DNA from: Erpobdella octoculata
Lineage: Eukaryota > Annelida > Clitellata > Hirudinida > Erpobdellidae
Direction of reading: 5' to 3'
Assembly: GCA_963978895.1 (NCBI GenBank)
Contig: OZ022242.1
Span: 1,315,819 to 1,379,818, forward strand
DNA length: 64,000 nucleotides
Shown: in pieces, positions 48,557 to 61,113 of the stretch
Layout of the letters: each line of letters starts with the position of its first letter
Position numbering within the stretch: the first letter of the stretch is position 1
Notes under the pieces: model-generated
Database searches by the model: none
Told to the model about the DNA's origin: nothing
What the model saw: the letters and a program-made list of their open reading frames with translations, nothing else
Made by a program: the position numbers and the translations under genes

Positions 48557-48840
48557 TATAAAAATCAGAGATGTACTGTGTGTATATACTTTACATTGCC
48601 GTCCTAAAAATTGTTTGCCTAAAATATAGAAGTTTAAACTAATACAATAAAAAAATCAACTTTTGTTGTATAATTAACCAGCTTCATTAACTCACTCATA
48701 CATTATTATACTCACTGTAAAATGTAGTAGCACGCCCAATGGGGAGTCTTTTAAAGCTACAATGTCAACAAAAATTTGAAAAATTGATGCCTAATGTGAG
48801 CATTTCAATAGACTTCTTTTGTAAATTTTATTTGTTTAAT

Positions 48841-49207
<367 letters not shown>

Positions 49208-49214
49208 GTTTAAT

Positions 49215-49345
49215 ATGTATTTTTTATTATCAAGAAATGCATGAGGACCTAAATAAGCGATCTTGAAACCCATAAGTAGTGTATGTAGAAACGTTTCTCG
49301 CAATATTCGTGGCTTCTTTGTGGCTTTGTTGTGGCGTGTGGTTTT
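49215..49345 (-). pseudogene. Decayed copy of the right-edge ORF, copy B
   Basis: The minus strand reads METLLMGFKIAYLGPH-type sequence as in 38,811-38,960, cut at its 3' end by the SINE at 48,841-49,207. Confidence 0.5.
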
Positions 49346-49931
49346 CTAAGTTGAACTTTGAAAATATTTGGATAAAAACACGTGCAAGAATGGACTCATA
49401 TAAAAGATCCGAAAGTATTTATCAGAAGATCAAGTCTTTCCAAGAAGGAAATTGTTTTTATTATTTTATTCACTAGTTTCGTCGATAAAATCGCGCTTTT
49501 GCTAAAGGCGCGTGTTTAGTGAGCGATAATGACACGACGATTAGTTACAAGTTACACGATTAGTTTGTAAACAGGAACAAAGAAAAAGGTCTTAATGATA
49601 ATAATGCACATAACTTCTTTTGTACGTTGTTCTCATTCAAATCAGTCAATTCATGTATTGATTGTTTTCTCTCAGAATTCCTATGTTTTTACTTTGCCAT
49701 AGTTTAAGTCAATAAGATTTACAAAACCAATTATTTTATCATCTTTGATTGTTTCAGCCTAAACAAGCAATACACATGCGATGCAAATTCGAAGCCTGTA
49801 AAAAACTGAGTTAGTTTCTTGTGTGCATAAATCAACTGTATTGAAATAATAGTAAATAGAAAACGGTGAAATCAACAGCTATTTTAAGAATAATTTTGTG
49901 CAAACAATTATTATAGTTTGTTCAATTCCCA

Positions 49932-49999
49932 AAACACCACTAGCTTATAACATTGGAAGACTTAATTATTTCGTTTTGAACTTCTACAATGGGAGCGGT
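49932..49999 (+). repeat. CE41: array element
   Basis: 68 nt. AAACACCACTAGC and GGAGCGGTG; CACC/GGTG end pairing kept, 3' hairpin weaker than in CE29. Confidence 0.85.
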
Positions 50000-50949
50000 G
50001 GATCACAGATCTCTGTTCATAAAAGGTGCTTTAAACTGGGTATTTTTTAAACATATCCCAAACAAATTAATTATGTGTTTTATAAAATTAAACTTTTAAC
50101 AAAGTTTATTCAAACGTTTTTGCGACGTTAGATAAATATCGTAGTTTTTAATTATATTGCAAAACCTTGTTTTTTAGAATATGTTCAAAATGTGTTTTAT
50201 TTTTTTAATTAATTTAAATAAAAACGTGTTTTTGCAAAAACAATTTTATAATCAGTTTCAATTAATTAGTCTCTGATTTTTGCATAGGATTTTCGTGGAC
50301 CAAATCTTTTAGTAAAAAAAAAATATGAAAAAAATTGAAATTTCTTAGACATTTCTCCAGATAATTACAAAATTTTATCAATTAAGCAAAATGTAAAAGC
50401 AATATATTTTTTAAAGTGAATTTTATTTATTTTTCTATCTATGATTTTGTACGTAACTAATGTTGGGTTATACCACCATTACTAAAACTGTATTCTTAAT
50501 TAGTTTTTCTATTATAAACATTTATGTGACTCAAATTTAGTAAAATATTGCATTTGTTCCGATAATACATTTATATTCCAAGTTCTAGCTTAATTTGATG
50601 AAAGGTTTGTAATCTAAAATTCATTTTTAAATGCAAACTATTGAACGTACTACAAATAGATAAAGTTAAAAAAAGCGTATACGATTAAACAAAGCAATTT
50701 ATAAATAAATTTTATAATTGAAATTTATATTTATATTTATAAAATTTGCTTCAATGGTTTTTATGTGTTTAACAAAACTAAAATTTGCAGTATAAAAACT
50801 TAATTAGAACTTTAGAACATATTTAGAACATAAGCTAGAATAACATTTTTAATAAATAAATAATAATTGATCTAATTGTGTGCATGAGTCAGCTGTAATG
50901 GAATAACAGTTAACAAATCACTATGATAGTAACAGCAAACAGTGGATTA

Positions 50950-51017
50950 AAACACCTCCGGTAAATGATATTCAAATATTTAATAGTTTTATTTCAAGCT
51001 TGCATTACTGTAGCGGT
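50950..51017 (+). repeat. CE42: array element
   Basis: 68 nt. AAACACCTCCGG, GTAGCGGT, same two hairpins as CE30. Confidence 0.9.
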
Positions 51018-51660
51018 TCTTTAAAGATAATAATTGTGAGTCCTTTTTTTGAAGATTAAAAAAGGTTTAAAAGAATAATTTTTATAAATATTGTTTTAAT
51101 TCATATATTATTAGTTTAATAAGAGAAATGATAATAACAAGTGTAATCGACTATTTTTAATAATACTGTTCTAATACATATTTTGGTAGTTCAATTATAG
51201 AAATAATTTTTGAAAAAATTAAGGTAATTAATTAATTAACCTAATTAACTTAATTTTTTCATAATTCAAATGTTATAAAGAAAAACAACAAACAACAAGC
51301 GCCGATCAAACTGCATTAGTTTTGTAACATATAGTCAGAAGGCTGCAATAAAAGCTATTTAAAAGTGAAATGGGCATGTGTGGTCTTTTTGAAATGAGTT
51401 GCCTAATAGAGTTCTTCAATTTCAACAAATTAAAGATGAAACTTTTTAATATATTTAAAAACGTTATTGTGTCTGGATGAATTTAAACTTAATGATCTAA
51501 GACATCTGTTTCTGTTATGAAATTTCAAAATGATAAACTTCTGTGATTTTATTTCATTAGCAAGAAATAGTATAGCTTGCTGTGCCACAAAAACCATTTA
51601 AGTTATTGTTGGTTTTTACAATGCATTATTGATGAATTTAGTTAAAATAACTGGTATGCA

Positions 51661-52266
51661 ACTCATAAAATGAACCACGTCGCTAATAAAAAAAAATCAA
51701 CTAGAATAAAACAAATTGTTCTTAAAGTAGTTATTAGACAAATGAATGATCTGAAAAAAATAAATTTATAAGAAATTTTAACCCCACGACTTGTGAAAAA
51801 TAATTCATAAAATTCTATAGGTCTGAATCTGTTATCACAACAATTACAAAAATCGAAGTGTTGATGACGCGATAAAAATATTTTTGACAACACGATGAAG
51901 AGTTGCATGAACAGCTTCTCGAAGACGACTGTAAATTCATGAAAGATATTTTCAATTAACTGGGATAACTGAATTTCAAATCTTACGCAAACAACAGTGT
52001 GATGTCGAATAGCATGCCAGCCATTTTAGAAACTGTCTGGAGACAGCATTCATTGAGTGAAAATGGACGAAAAAACAGAATGCAATGATATATATGATGA
52101 AAACTGACATTTCATCGTTCCTATTCCACAAATCAAGGAAATCCCGGAGAACAAACAAACTCAGCACATGTTTCAGCTTTGCAAAAACAAGTTTTTATAA
52201 CTTCATCAGCAGCTATCAGAACAAATCAACATCAAGGAAGGTGATAAGCGATAGCTAATTACTTTG
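51661..52266. other. Segment present only in copy B
   Basis: About 0.6 kb with no counterpart at the matching point in copy A (about 41,252). Both sides share TATG, compatible with insertion in B or deletion in A. Its last ~150 bases (CTCAGCACATGTTTCAGC onward) match 62,190-62,330. No product is recognised. Confidence 0.7.
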
Positions 52267-52489
52267 ATATATGAACTCAAATCACGCGGTAATCCTTAAT
52301 TAATTCCTTTAAATTTAAACAAAATGGTTTGTTTGACACTTACGGATATAACAAACTCATGATTAAATGAAGTAGTTTTTTTTATGGATAATGCGATTTT
52401 CTTATAAAAAGAATGCACTGTACTACGTTGTGAAGCGAATAATTCAGTCGATATGGTGCTTGCGCTCTAACAAAAATGTTCACAAATTA

Positions 52490-52557
52490 AAACACCACTA
52501 CAAAATGTGATTTAAAAACATAAATAAGTTTATGCTGAGCGCGCATTGCTGCGCGGT
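52490..52557 (+). repeat. CE43: array element, CATAAA subfamily
   Basis: 68 nt. AAACACCACTAC, CATAAATAAGTTTATG hairpin, then CGCGCA-TTGC-TGCGCG, a perfect 6-bp hairpin, and GGTG pairing with CACC. Confidence 0.9.
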
Positions 52558-53149
52558 GCAATCAATATTTTACGGTGTTTCAGTAACTTGATTGTAGGAG
52601 TAATTTCAGAAACTGCAACTAAAACGAGTGAAAGTAAAACAAATACTTTTTTATGTAACCCACGATTTTCAGTTCAACTGGGAAAATGGTATTTTTCCAA
52701 CAATTACTTCAAAACCTTTTTTTTATTATTTCTATTTTTTTCCCGAAAAAACATTGGACAATATTTGGGGGTCCAACGGTTTCTTCAACTTCCCATATTT
52801 TTAATTTATCTATAGTAGGTTTTTTGATTTTTTTTAAATCCTAAGGAAGGCAACAGAAACCTTTATCCCTCTGATAAAAACTTTAAAAAAAAGTCCTGCG
52901 CGCCACCAGTTTTTTCAATTTATTTATAAACCTTTTTCCATACTTCTTTTTTCAAACAACAACTTTTTCTAACTTTTGGGGGCTTCTTTGTTAATATCTC
53001 AAAATGACGCATTTGGAATTGTGTATTAATTTTTTTTTAATTTGTCAAACTCTATTCATATTTATATAAAAGAAAAATTGAATTATTGTGCAATAAGCAA
53101 AATTTATAAAATGTTTTGAACCCAGACAAAAATAATGAAAATAAAATGT

Positions 53150-53250
53150 GATGTGGTATCTTAGAATACCAGCGAGGTCCAAAGCATTTTAAAGGTAATA
53201 GTTTCAAGATAGTTCGGGTGTGTTCAGAATAAAACCGGCTTTTATGAATA
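53150..53250. other. ~100-bp insertion in copy B
   Basis: GTGATGTGGTATCTTAGAAT to AAAACCGGCTTTTATGAAT is absent at the matching point (about 42,168) in copy A. No class is recognised. Confidence 0.6.
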
Positions 53251-53719
53251 AAGAGAGTAAATGTTTGATGATCTTACCATGTAAATTAAAAACCTTTGCT
53301 TGTCCGTATGTCCACGGATGTAAGCGAAAGTTCTGATGATCAAAATATCAAAATTACCGGCTAAGAAAAAATTAAATTTTAATGTAACAAAATTGAAATG
53401 TAAAAATCTTAAAGGTGTGAAAAAATTTAATTACGAATTTGTACCAGACATTTACAAGAGTTTGGGATATCATTCTGAATATCACCCAATTATTGATGAC
53501 TTATCAAAGTAATTTTATTTTTTTTACAAAGTCATTGTTTCTTCCACTGAAAATCCCAAGTTTTTAACTTATAAATTGTTTGATTAAATGTCTTTTTATT
53601 TAAAAAGTTTATTCTGTAGGTTGAAAATTTTATTGACAAAAACAATATTTTTTATCTATACAACCGTAATACAGTTTATTTAAATATAATTATTTTGAAT
53701 TCAGAAACCAACAGAGTAA

Positions 53720-53790
53720 AAACACCTCTGGCTAAACGCTTTCACATTTTTAAAAACTACATTTTTGGAGCACCTCTTTCGGCGGCGGCT
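53720..53790 (+). repeat. CE44: array element
   Basis: AAACACCTCTGGC and GGCGGCGGCT. Pair of CE32. Confidence 0.8.
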
Positions 53791-54131
53791 TATAACGAAT
53801 CTTTCAGCTTCATGTACTTGGTTTTTGAGTTGCTTTAATTTTCATATAATAATAATTTGTTGTGGTGGTTGTTGTTTTTACCAAATAAGGGTTTCAAATA
53901 ATTATAAAACAAATAATAAGTTATTATAGTGGTTGCTTAATTCGGGTTTCCACAAAAAGCTAATTGACAAAACAATTTAAAATACTAGTAAGATGTTAAA
54001 AGCTATATATGTAATATTGTTCATTTCTACCCATAAACACTTTCAAAAATCCACAAGTAAAATTTCTTAAAAACATCATAAAAAAGTTGCTTATATATTG
54101 CTTGTTATTTAAAACGTTGGAGACTGCTAAG

Positions 54132-54210
54132 AGACACATCTGGGCAGAAAATGTTAAAAATCAAAAAGTATTTTTTCAGCCTGTCTTGCTTCATAAAGGT
54201 TGAAGTGGTT
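54132..54210 (+). repeat. CE45: array element, long variant
   Basis: AGACACATCTGGGCAG, TTTCAGCCTGTC and GAAGTGGTT. Pair of CE33. Confidence 0.75.
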
Positions 54211-54678
54211 GAAAACAATAGGAATTGATTACTTATATGAATTAAATAGGTTATTTGCCTTAACATTAATTCAACTTGTTTTTTTTTTAGCTTTTTTTCT
54301 TTGTTTGCTCTGTTAAGAAAATTAAATTCAAATTGAAACAATAGAAAACAATTAAATCTTGAATTGAAAAAAAATGGAGTCGTAAAAATAAGTTTCCCTT
54401 AACAATTTGAAAAATCAACTTCAATTAGCATTAATAAAAACAAAATCTTTTTGTATAAACCAAACATTTATAAATTATTTTTTGTATTTTGTTGAATCAC
54501 CAAAATTAGAAAAAAATAAAACTTTGATTTGTTCCGTGAAATTTATTTCTGAAACAAAAAAACATAATAAGAACACAACACAATTAAAAATAAAATTTAA
54601 TAAAATTGAAGGTTTGGATCTCGGTCCAAAGATATAAAAATTTCTATAACACATAGTTAAAAAAATATGTTTTTTAAC

Positions 54679-54747
54679 AAACACCTCTGGGTAGAAAATT
54701 ATAAAAACATAAATAATATTTTTTTGTCGGTTTCTGGGCACGGTGTT
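54679..54747 (+). repeat. CE46: array element with the longest terminal helix
   Basis: CAAACACC (54,678-54,685) and GGTGTTTG (about 54,743-54,750) are perfect complements. AAAATTAT/ATAATATTTT hairpin between. Pair of CE34. Confidence 0.85.
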
Positions 54748-54756
54748 TGGAGAGTT

Positions 54757-55205
54757 TGTAGGAATGATTAAAATATTCTACTTAGACGAGCAGCAGACAT
54801 CAGAAAATGGACAAGTAAAATTAATTTCAATCTGGAGTTCAATAGTTGTTTGTATTAAATAAAACAGTAAACGAAAAACTTTATAATAACAGAAATTGAA
54901 TAACAAGATACGTTTTTGGAGAAATTGAGTTTAATTTCAATTATTCGCAAGACACCTCCTGCTGTAGATATTCAAAAACATAAATAATTGAGATATGAGC
55001 GAGTTAATGAGCGGTTGCAATTGTATGAATTTGTTGGCGTTTTATAAACCGGTTAAACTTGCTTTCTTGCTTTCTATAAATTCAAACTACTGAAACGTTT
55101 ACTGAAAAGATACTTAATTGAATGTTTTGCACATCGTACCAGCAAGTTTTTATTTTGGTTGAGTTTCAATTTGTGTTTTTATTGACCTCAATTTCAATTC
55201 TACGT
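54757..55205 (+). repeat. Third, truncated copy of the duplicated unit
   Basis: Collinear with 32,345-32,812. It directly follows copy B, as expected if another unit once followed. The hAT-like remnant begins shortly after the break. Confidence 0.85.
54950..55015 (+). repeat. CE47: array element
   Basis: 66 nt: AGACACCTCCTGC, CATAAATAA and GAGCGGT. Pair of CE22. Confidence 0.85.
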
Positions 55206-55299
55206 CTTCGAATATCGTTTGCCGGAGGTGTTCTTTTTCTCTCTCTAGTTCTTGTTTTTTTCTATAATAATGTTTTTTTTTATTTATGTGAATACTAGA

Positions 55300-55785
55300 A
55301 GCTTGCATGGTAATGGGGAAAATAGAAAAATCGCGGAAAATCTGCGGTAAATCCGCGGTAATGGAAATAAAATCAGCGGTATTACCGCGGTAATGAGTCA
55401 AAACTCAAGGTGATACCGAGGTAATGGACGTTCTTTTATTGAAAACAACGGGAAAATAAAGTGTGGGAATACTTTTTCAACATAGAAATCGACAACGCCT
55501 TATCAGCTTTAGTTGAATGTGTGAAATGCAATACATTGTGCCGTTAGTGCTAGTTATTTGTGATTCACTATTAAAAGTGAAGAACATCATCCAGCGATCC
55601 AACAATAGGTAATTCGACAAATATTTTTCCGTTACGGATTATCACTATGCAGCTACATTTCTGCACTCACGTTTTAAAAGAAAATCTAACGATATTAAAT
55701 TGAGAAAAATTTTGAGGGCAAAACACATTGTGGGTACTAGGTTAAGTACTGTTTCATCTGTTGAAGAAAGAGATGATACTTAACG
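55300..55785 (+). pseudogene. hAT-like transposon remnant (BED finger and transposase piece)
   Basis: From 55,443 the frame reads KVWEYFFNIEIDNALSALVE then CVKCN, the W/F plus CxxC opening of a BED zinc finger. After a frame change, 55,625-55,783 reads TDYHYAATFLHSRFK, the AxFLDPRFK-type motif of hAT transposases, to a TAA. The middle of the transposase is missing. Before it, 55,305-55,430 carries about five GGTAATG-type direct repeats, possibly subterminal repeats. Terminal inverted repeats are not identified. Confidence 0.55.
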
Positions 55786-55799
55786 TCCAGAAAAAAAGT

Positions 55800-56460
55800 C
55801 GTTATGAAAGTATGTTATTTTGGAGATTTTTTTGCATTAAATTCAAATGTGGTTAAAATGAGGTAATTAACTTTTATTTTTATTACCAAACAATTTATTT
55901 AGCATGATGAACTTATAATATTAATTAAATGATGTTTTTAAATGTTTTTATTTACTTTCACTCGTCTCTCTGTTTGTTTGCTTGTCTGTGGTGATCAAAT
56001 CTTAAAAACAAAAATCTATACACTTTTCGACCACCTAGAGCTCTAAAACTTTCAGGAAAGCTTTATTCTGGATTACACTACATGAATTGAATGTTTCCGA
56101 CATGAATTAGGCCTTAAAATATTATAAATTAATGAAATCAAATTAATCAAGTTGCTTATGTATAAATCGCTAGAGGTCCAAAATAATTAAAAAGTACGGA
56201 TGTTTATTTATAAGTCGTCAGAGGTCTAAAATAATTAACAAGTACGGATGTTTATGCATTAGTCGAAAATTAAATCAATAAAAATTAATCAAATGAAATT
56301 AGTCAAGTTGACCGCTAGAGGTAAACGCAAAAATTCCAGGTAGGCATCGGTATAGGTATATTGACTATATTTTTTGTTAAAACATTTCAAAACAGACGGA
56401 ATATGCATTTAACTAAATAATTATTTAAATATAAAAATTTTTCAATGATTAATCTTTAAA
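55800..56460. other. AT-rich spacer with repeat remnants
   Basis: A CTGTGGTGATCAAATCTTAA fragment resembles repeat family D. AAAATAATTAAAAAGTACGG recurs as a ~65-bp tandem pair (56,165-56,265). No gene is seen. Confidence 0.5.
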
Positions 56461-56464
56461 ACAA

Positions 56465-56530
56465 GGACACCTCCGAATAGAGAAATAAATGATTTATAGA
56501 TGTTCTCATAGATTAAGTCGTTGCTAGGCG
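56465..56530 (+). repeat. CE48: array element, 3' end overrun by a SINE
   Basis: GGACACCTCCGAAT and a middle like CE20; the 3' end runs into the SINE B copy at about 56,531, so the GCGGT box is not certain. Confidence 0.6.
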
Positions 56531-56817
56531 TAGAGGAAAGCGGCGGAGCGATACCATTGCCTATGAGGATCATCCGAGGCTGGTTAAATTGCTAGCTGCA
56601 TGGGGAGGTCGATTTGCCTGTCCTTGTCCAACTTATTGCACTTATTAGTTGGCGGGCTGGAGTGAGTCGAGCCATGTGCCCACAAAAGCCTTGTGCTTTC
56701 GGTGGCCTTCCTGCCTCAAAGCCAACATAAACACGTCTCCAAACACTCAAACATACATACCGTCTAAATTGTCTTATTGACAGATACAGACGTTAAACAA
56801 AACACACACACACAAAC
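56531..56817 (+). mobile_element. SINE family B, plus copy
   Basis: GAGGAAAGCGGCGGAGCGAT to GACGTTAAACAAAACACACA. Same body as the minus copy at 47,476-47,771. Confidence 0.85.
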
Positions 56818-57469
56818 GACTAATCGGTTAAGAAAATTAAAAAGGAAAAACTTTTGTGAAGGTTTATAAGTTTCTAATTTAGTGCTTAATTTTGTCTTAA
56901 AAAATAACGAATGAAAATTAATACTAAGTAATGTTTCCGGATTTTTCTTCGCTCAAGCTATTAAAAGAACACTCAGTTAAATCACTCTGGAATCTATGAG
57001 CATTTCATATCGGACGCTTTTTTGAATATAAATGGCGCCCCACGTTTTAAGTTTTAAAAATGTATGGCTTGTTTGTTATACGAATGTCCAAAATTAATGC
57101 ATGCCTCCATAATGACATTTCTCACACAGCCTTGTGAAAAATTATTTTCATCTTTTTTGTTCACAAAAACGTGGTATTTTAAAAAGTTTTTTTTTTAATA
57201 ATTTATTTTTTTCTTTTAGTGAACAATGTTACTAACTGAGTTTTATAAATGGCTTAACTGTATCAAAAATATATCAAACAAGTAAATTTCAACGAACTTA
57301 ACAAATAACCATTCCGGAATTTATAGTTTATTTTCAAACCAAAAATGGCTTAAAAATTCCGGACAAAATAGCTAAACCATAAAATAAAGATTGTTTATGT
57401 TATTAAAAAAATAGCAGACTCAAATTATAAAACAATTGAATAACACAAATAATAATTGTAATAATTAGC

Positions 57470-57519
57470 CAAGGATATCTTGATATAACAAGATATGTTG
57501 TTATATCAAGATATCCTTG
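57470..57519. other. Perfect 21-bp inverted repeat with 8-nt loop
   Basis: The arm 57,470-57,490 (starts CAAGGATATC) and its exact complement 57,499-57,519 flank AGATATGT. The flanks are unrelated, so the hairpin is sharply bounded. Confidence 0.9.
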
Positions 57520-57774
57520 AATTAGCTCTCATAAGTAATACACTTTCGAACATTGCAAAACCTTTCCTGTATTTGGTGTAACATCTGGTAATATAAAATA
57601 ATTGTTGCAGAAAACCATAACGCAATACTTCTAAGTGGCTATAATTTCTATGCGCATAAAGTCTGTTAACAACGGAAATTTTTGCTAAGAATGAATACTT
57701 GAATAACGGAAATTTGTAAAAATCATAATAGACGTAGTTCTTATTAGCAATAATAACTAAAGTAAATCAGGCTG

Positions 57775-57925
57775 TATGTCAGCGAAAGCTTTGGACTGTC
57801 GGAGGCGTCTCCTTTCTAATCCCACAAACAATACACGGGCACTTGCTTTTCGGCACATAAACACGTCACAGAACACTCAAACTAACAAATTGTCTACATC
57901 ATTCAAAACTGATACAGACGTTAAA
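57775..57925 (+). mobile_element. Degenerate SINE family B 3' portion
   Basis: CACATAAACACGTCACAGAA to TGATACAGACGTTAAA resembles the 3' half of SINE B, heavily diverged and without the CA tail. Confidence 0.5.
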
Positions 57926-58150
57926 AGTTGTAATTAGTTTATCAGACGTAACGATTTTGTGTTTTGCAGAATAAACCGAAGAAACAATTTTAGTTGAATG
58001 TTAAGATAAATAATTAAACAATAAATTTAGTCATAAATTATTAGCTGGATGTTAAATGCTTCACATGTATTGTTTATGTGAATAAAATCAAACACTTCAA
58101 CAGTTACTTCTTTTTAATTGAAATTCACTCTAAAAATTAGAGTTGATCAA

Positions 58151-58210
58151 AAACACCTCTCAGTTAAACACGACGAATGCTTAAGTTGTGTGTTACTGAC
58201 AACGGCGTTG
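58151..58210 (+). repeat. CE49: array element, shortened
   Basis: AAACACCTCTCAG, GCTTAAGTT and CAACGGCGTTG, 60 nt. Confidence 0.55.
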
Positions 58211-59165
58211 TGCTGGGGTAGTAATATAAAAAAAAAGCGCCATGTCAGAAAAATAAATATTAATTTGATTTTTATTCAACGGGTTTCATCTTCTGAATAA
58301 GTAAAAAAAACTAACCCATAAAAACAAAGTTTTTATTATAAATCCTTTATATACAATCCTAGATTTCCGGTACTAATTCCTTTTACAGCCCAGAGCTAAA
58401 TTCAAAAATTAAAAATCCGTTAAAATTTGGTGTTTTTTGAAAAACTTAATTATACAATTTCCGATCAAACTGAAATTTTGATAGATTCAATTGTCTCGCA
58501 GCCCAAGTCGATGTGCCAAATTTCAGCTCGATCGGATAACGGGAAGTGAGTTAATTTTGAGACTCAAAGTTTGTGACCGACAGGAAGACAGACGGGAAGA
58601 CAATCGAAAATAATATAAAAGATTTAAAAACATTAATTCTTTTCTTCTATAAACAATCCAAGCTAAAACCATACACGCAAGTCGTTGCTAGAGCGGTTTT
58701 ATTTAGTTGAATTATTATTATAAATAAGTTTACTGATTAGGAGATGTTGGTGTATCGCACGCCTTTTCTAAGGCTTATTTTGTATTGTATTGTATTGCCA
58801 TAATGTTAAACCAATTGGTATTTTATTTGTCCAAAACTATAAATGACCTCCTTTCAGTTTTATTTCAAAACAAGAAAATATTTTGAAAACTCCTGATGAA
58901 AACAATTCTTTTTTGAATAGTTGTTTTGGAGAGTTATCCAAGTAATTAAAAAAAATTTACTTTGCTTGGATTAAACACATTTTCAATTAAATCAAATTAA
59001 AATCAAAGCTAGTCAATAAAACGATAATTTTTGGGGCTGTTTAAAGATGATTTTGTATTAAGATAATAAAAAAACACTGAGACAAAAACTGCATGGATTC
59101 ACAAACAACTTATTGGTAATAGTTATTAATACAACTTGATAATTCGAATTTAAGTTTTTTTTTAT
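58211..59165. other. AT-rich spacer with a repeat remnant
   Basis: 58,500-58,610 has AAATTTCAGCTCGATCGGAT and a GACAGGAAGACAGACGGG stretch, a common dispersed-repeat tail. No gene is seen. Confidence 0.5.
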
Positions 59166-59171
59166 TTTGAA

Positions 59172-59241
59172 AAACACCCCTTGCAAATGATAAACGAATG
59201 CTTAAATATTTTATTCTGGGCCAACACTACACTGGGGTGCG
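59172..59241 (+). repeat. CE50: array element
   Basis: AAACACCCCTTGC, GCTTAAATAT and a weak GGGGTGCG. Relative of CE26 and CE38. Confidence 0.65.
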
Positions 59242-60600
59242 AATCTGATTAGGTTGGTAATGTTGTGCTTCAGCTACTGCTAAAAACACGGAAAAAGTTT
59301 ATAGAATGCATTATTACGTGTTCATGTTAGGTTGACTATAAACAACTGAGATTTGTTAAAAAAAAGACCACTATGAATAAACGAACGAACGAACGATTGT
59401 GGTGTTTTCAAACGTTCGCACATTTTGACAAATGAGCTTATTACTTATTATATTTTCATTTGTAAACGGTTAGCGTTTTTTAATTCATTTAATGATTATG
59501 AAGTGATCATGCAAGTGGTTGTCGTCAAGTTAACGATTATGCTGGTAGAAACTAATTACAGACTTCCAAACGATATGTTAGAATGTTTCTTAAGATTATA
59601 TTTTTTTTATTTACAATCTTTTTTTTTTTAAATTTTAATTACAATTAAATGACGTTTGAAAAAAACAGTTCAATATGCTTTTCTAATTATTTTCCACTAC
59701 TATTCAGTTTTTAAAAATAAACCACGTTGTCATACAATAAAACAGCACAATCTATTGAATAAAAACGATATAGGAAAAGACACATGAACATACAAAAATC
59801 AAAGTTTAAATTAAATCTCATCCTCATTGCTTAAATTGAATAGTTTTAAATTAGGCCGTAGAATAACCAATGTTTTTCACAAATTTCTGAATTTGCTGGC
59901 TTTTCATTTTTTACAAAAAACATTCTTTTAAAATGCAATTTTTTGAATTCATATATGTTAACAGTTAATTAATAGTATTTGATTTGTTTTTGTTTTAAAA
60001 CATAAATAGTTATTGTTTCTAATTAGTTTTTTTTTATTTAAAATGTCTTAGAGGGGCCATAAACAAATGTGAAAAGTGTAAAAATATATATATATAAACA
60101 TATAATTATATAGGCGCGATTGGCATCATAAAAAGAGAACTTAGTAGCACGAAGCTCAGCAAATATTTTTCATAACTTAACCATTATAATTACTTTTTAA
60201 TGGTTAATAATACTATTTTTCATAACTGTATTTTTCATAATTTTCCACCTCTGGAAAAGACGCCGCACTAGACAGCCGTCTATATCGCGTATACCTTATG
60301 CTATAGGCAGAATTTAAGACGACGGTCATAATGACCTTTTTTTATAATATTTTCCACCTTGCTAATTTGTTGTGAAGTGCTCGTTTCATTCCATGCGTGT
60401 GTTTTATTTTTATCATATATTTTAATTTAAGCTTATATAAACTAACCGATAAAAACTGGTCGCACTATGTATGGAACACCTACCCTGCATGGGTCAGATT
60501 TAAAAAAGAAACGGTTTAGCGTGAACAATAAACATTTGAATCAGCAAAGACAGTAAGTAAGTATTCCAAATTAGATAGAGTTGTTGAAAAAATAAATTCA
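59242..60600. other. AT-rich spacer with one possible eroded element
   Basis: 60,244-60,326 starts CCACCTCTGGAAA and ends GACGACGGT, but is longer than normal; its right part resembles 26,958-26,992. Not numbered. A (GAAC)n scrap lies at about 59,380. Confidence 0.4.
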
Positions 60601-60607
60601 ACACGCA

Positions 60608-60680
60608 AAACACCTCTGGCAGAAAATGCCCGTAGGTTTAATAATAAGAAAGTAAGACAAAACTTCTTTAGGACAGCGGT
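60608..60680 (+). repeat. CE51: array element
   Basis: AAACACCTCTGGC, a GGCA-GAAAA-TGCC hairpin directly after the box, GTTTAATAATA, and ACAGCGGT. 73 nt. Confidence 0.85.
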
Positions 60681-61045
60681 CTCAATTGTAATCTTCGTTG
60701 CCAGTTTGTTTGTTCACTTCTTGATAAAAAATAAATAAACGCATATTATACAAATAATCATTAGAAGCTCGGTCGAGTAAAATGTTTACCAAAACATTTT
60801 GACCTCATGAATAACAAAACAAAATTACAACAATCAGTCAGATTACAAATATCGCTAACAAACAACTCAGGGTAAACAAGCAAGCTGTAAAAACGAGGTT
60901 TTTGTCACAAACCCCTTATATTTCAGGGTTCGCCATCGTTTCATTTAATACAACTTCATTCTTTAAAAACGATATTATTTAAATGTTTACAAGCAAGCAA
61001 ACACGATGAAGGTAATAAAAACGAAGTAACCATTCTTCAGATAGC

Positions 61046-61113
61046 AGACACCTCTGGCCGAGGAAATAGAAAATTATAAAGTTGTTTTCAACATACGTTC
61101 TATTAAGAGCTGC
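61046..61113 (+). repeat. CE52: array element
   Basis: AGACACCTCTGGCC, AATTATAAAG; the 3' end GAGCTGCT is weak. Upstream flank shared with 24,720-24,850. Confidence 0.7.
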
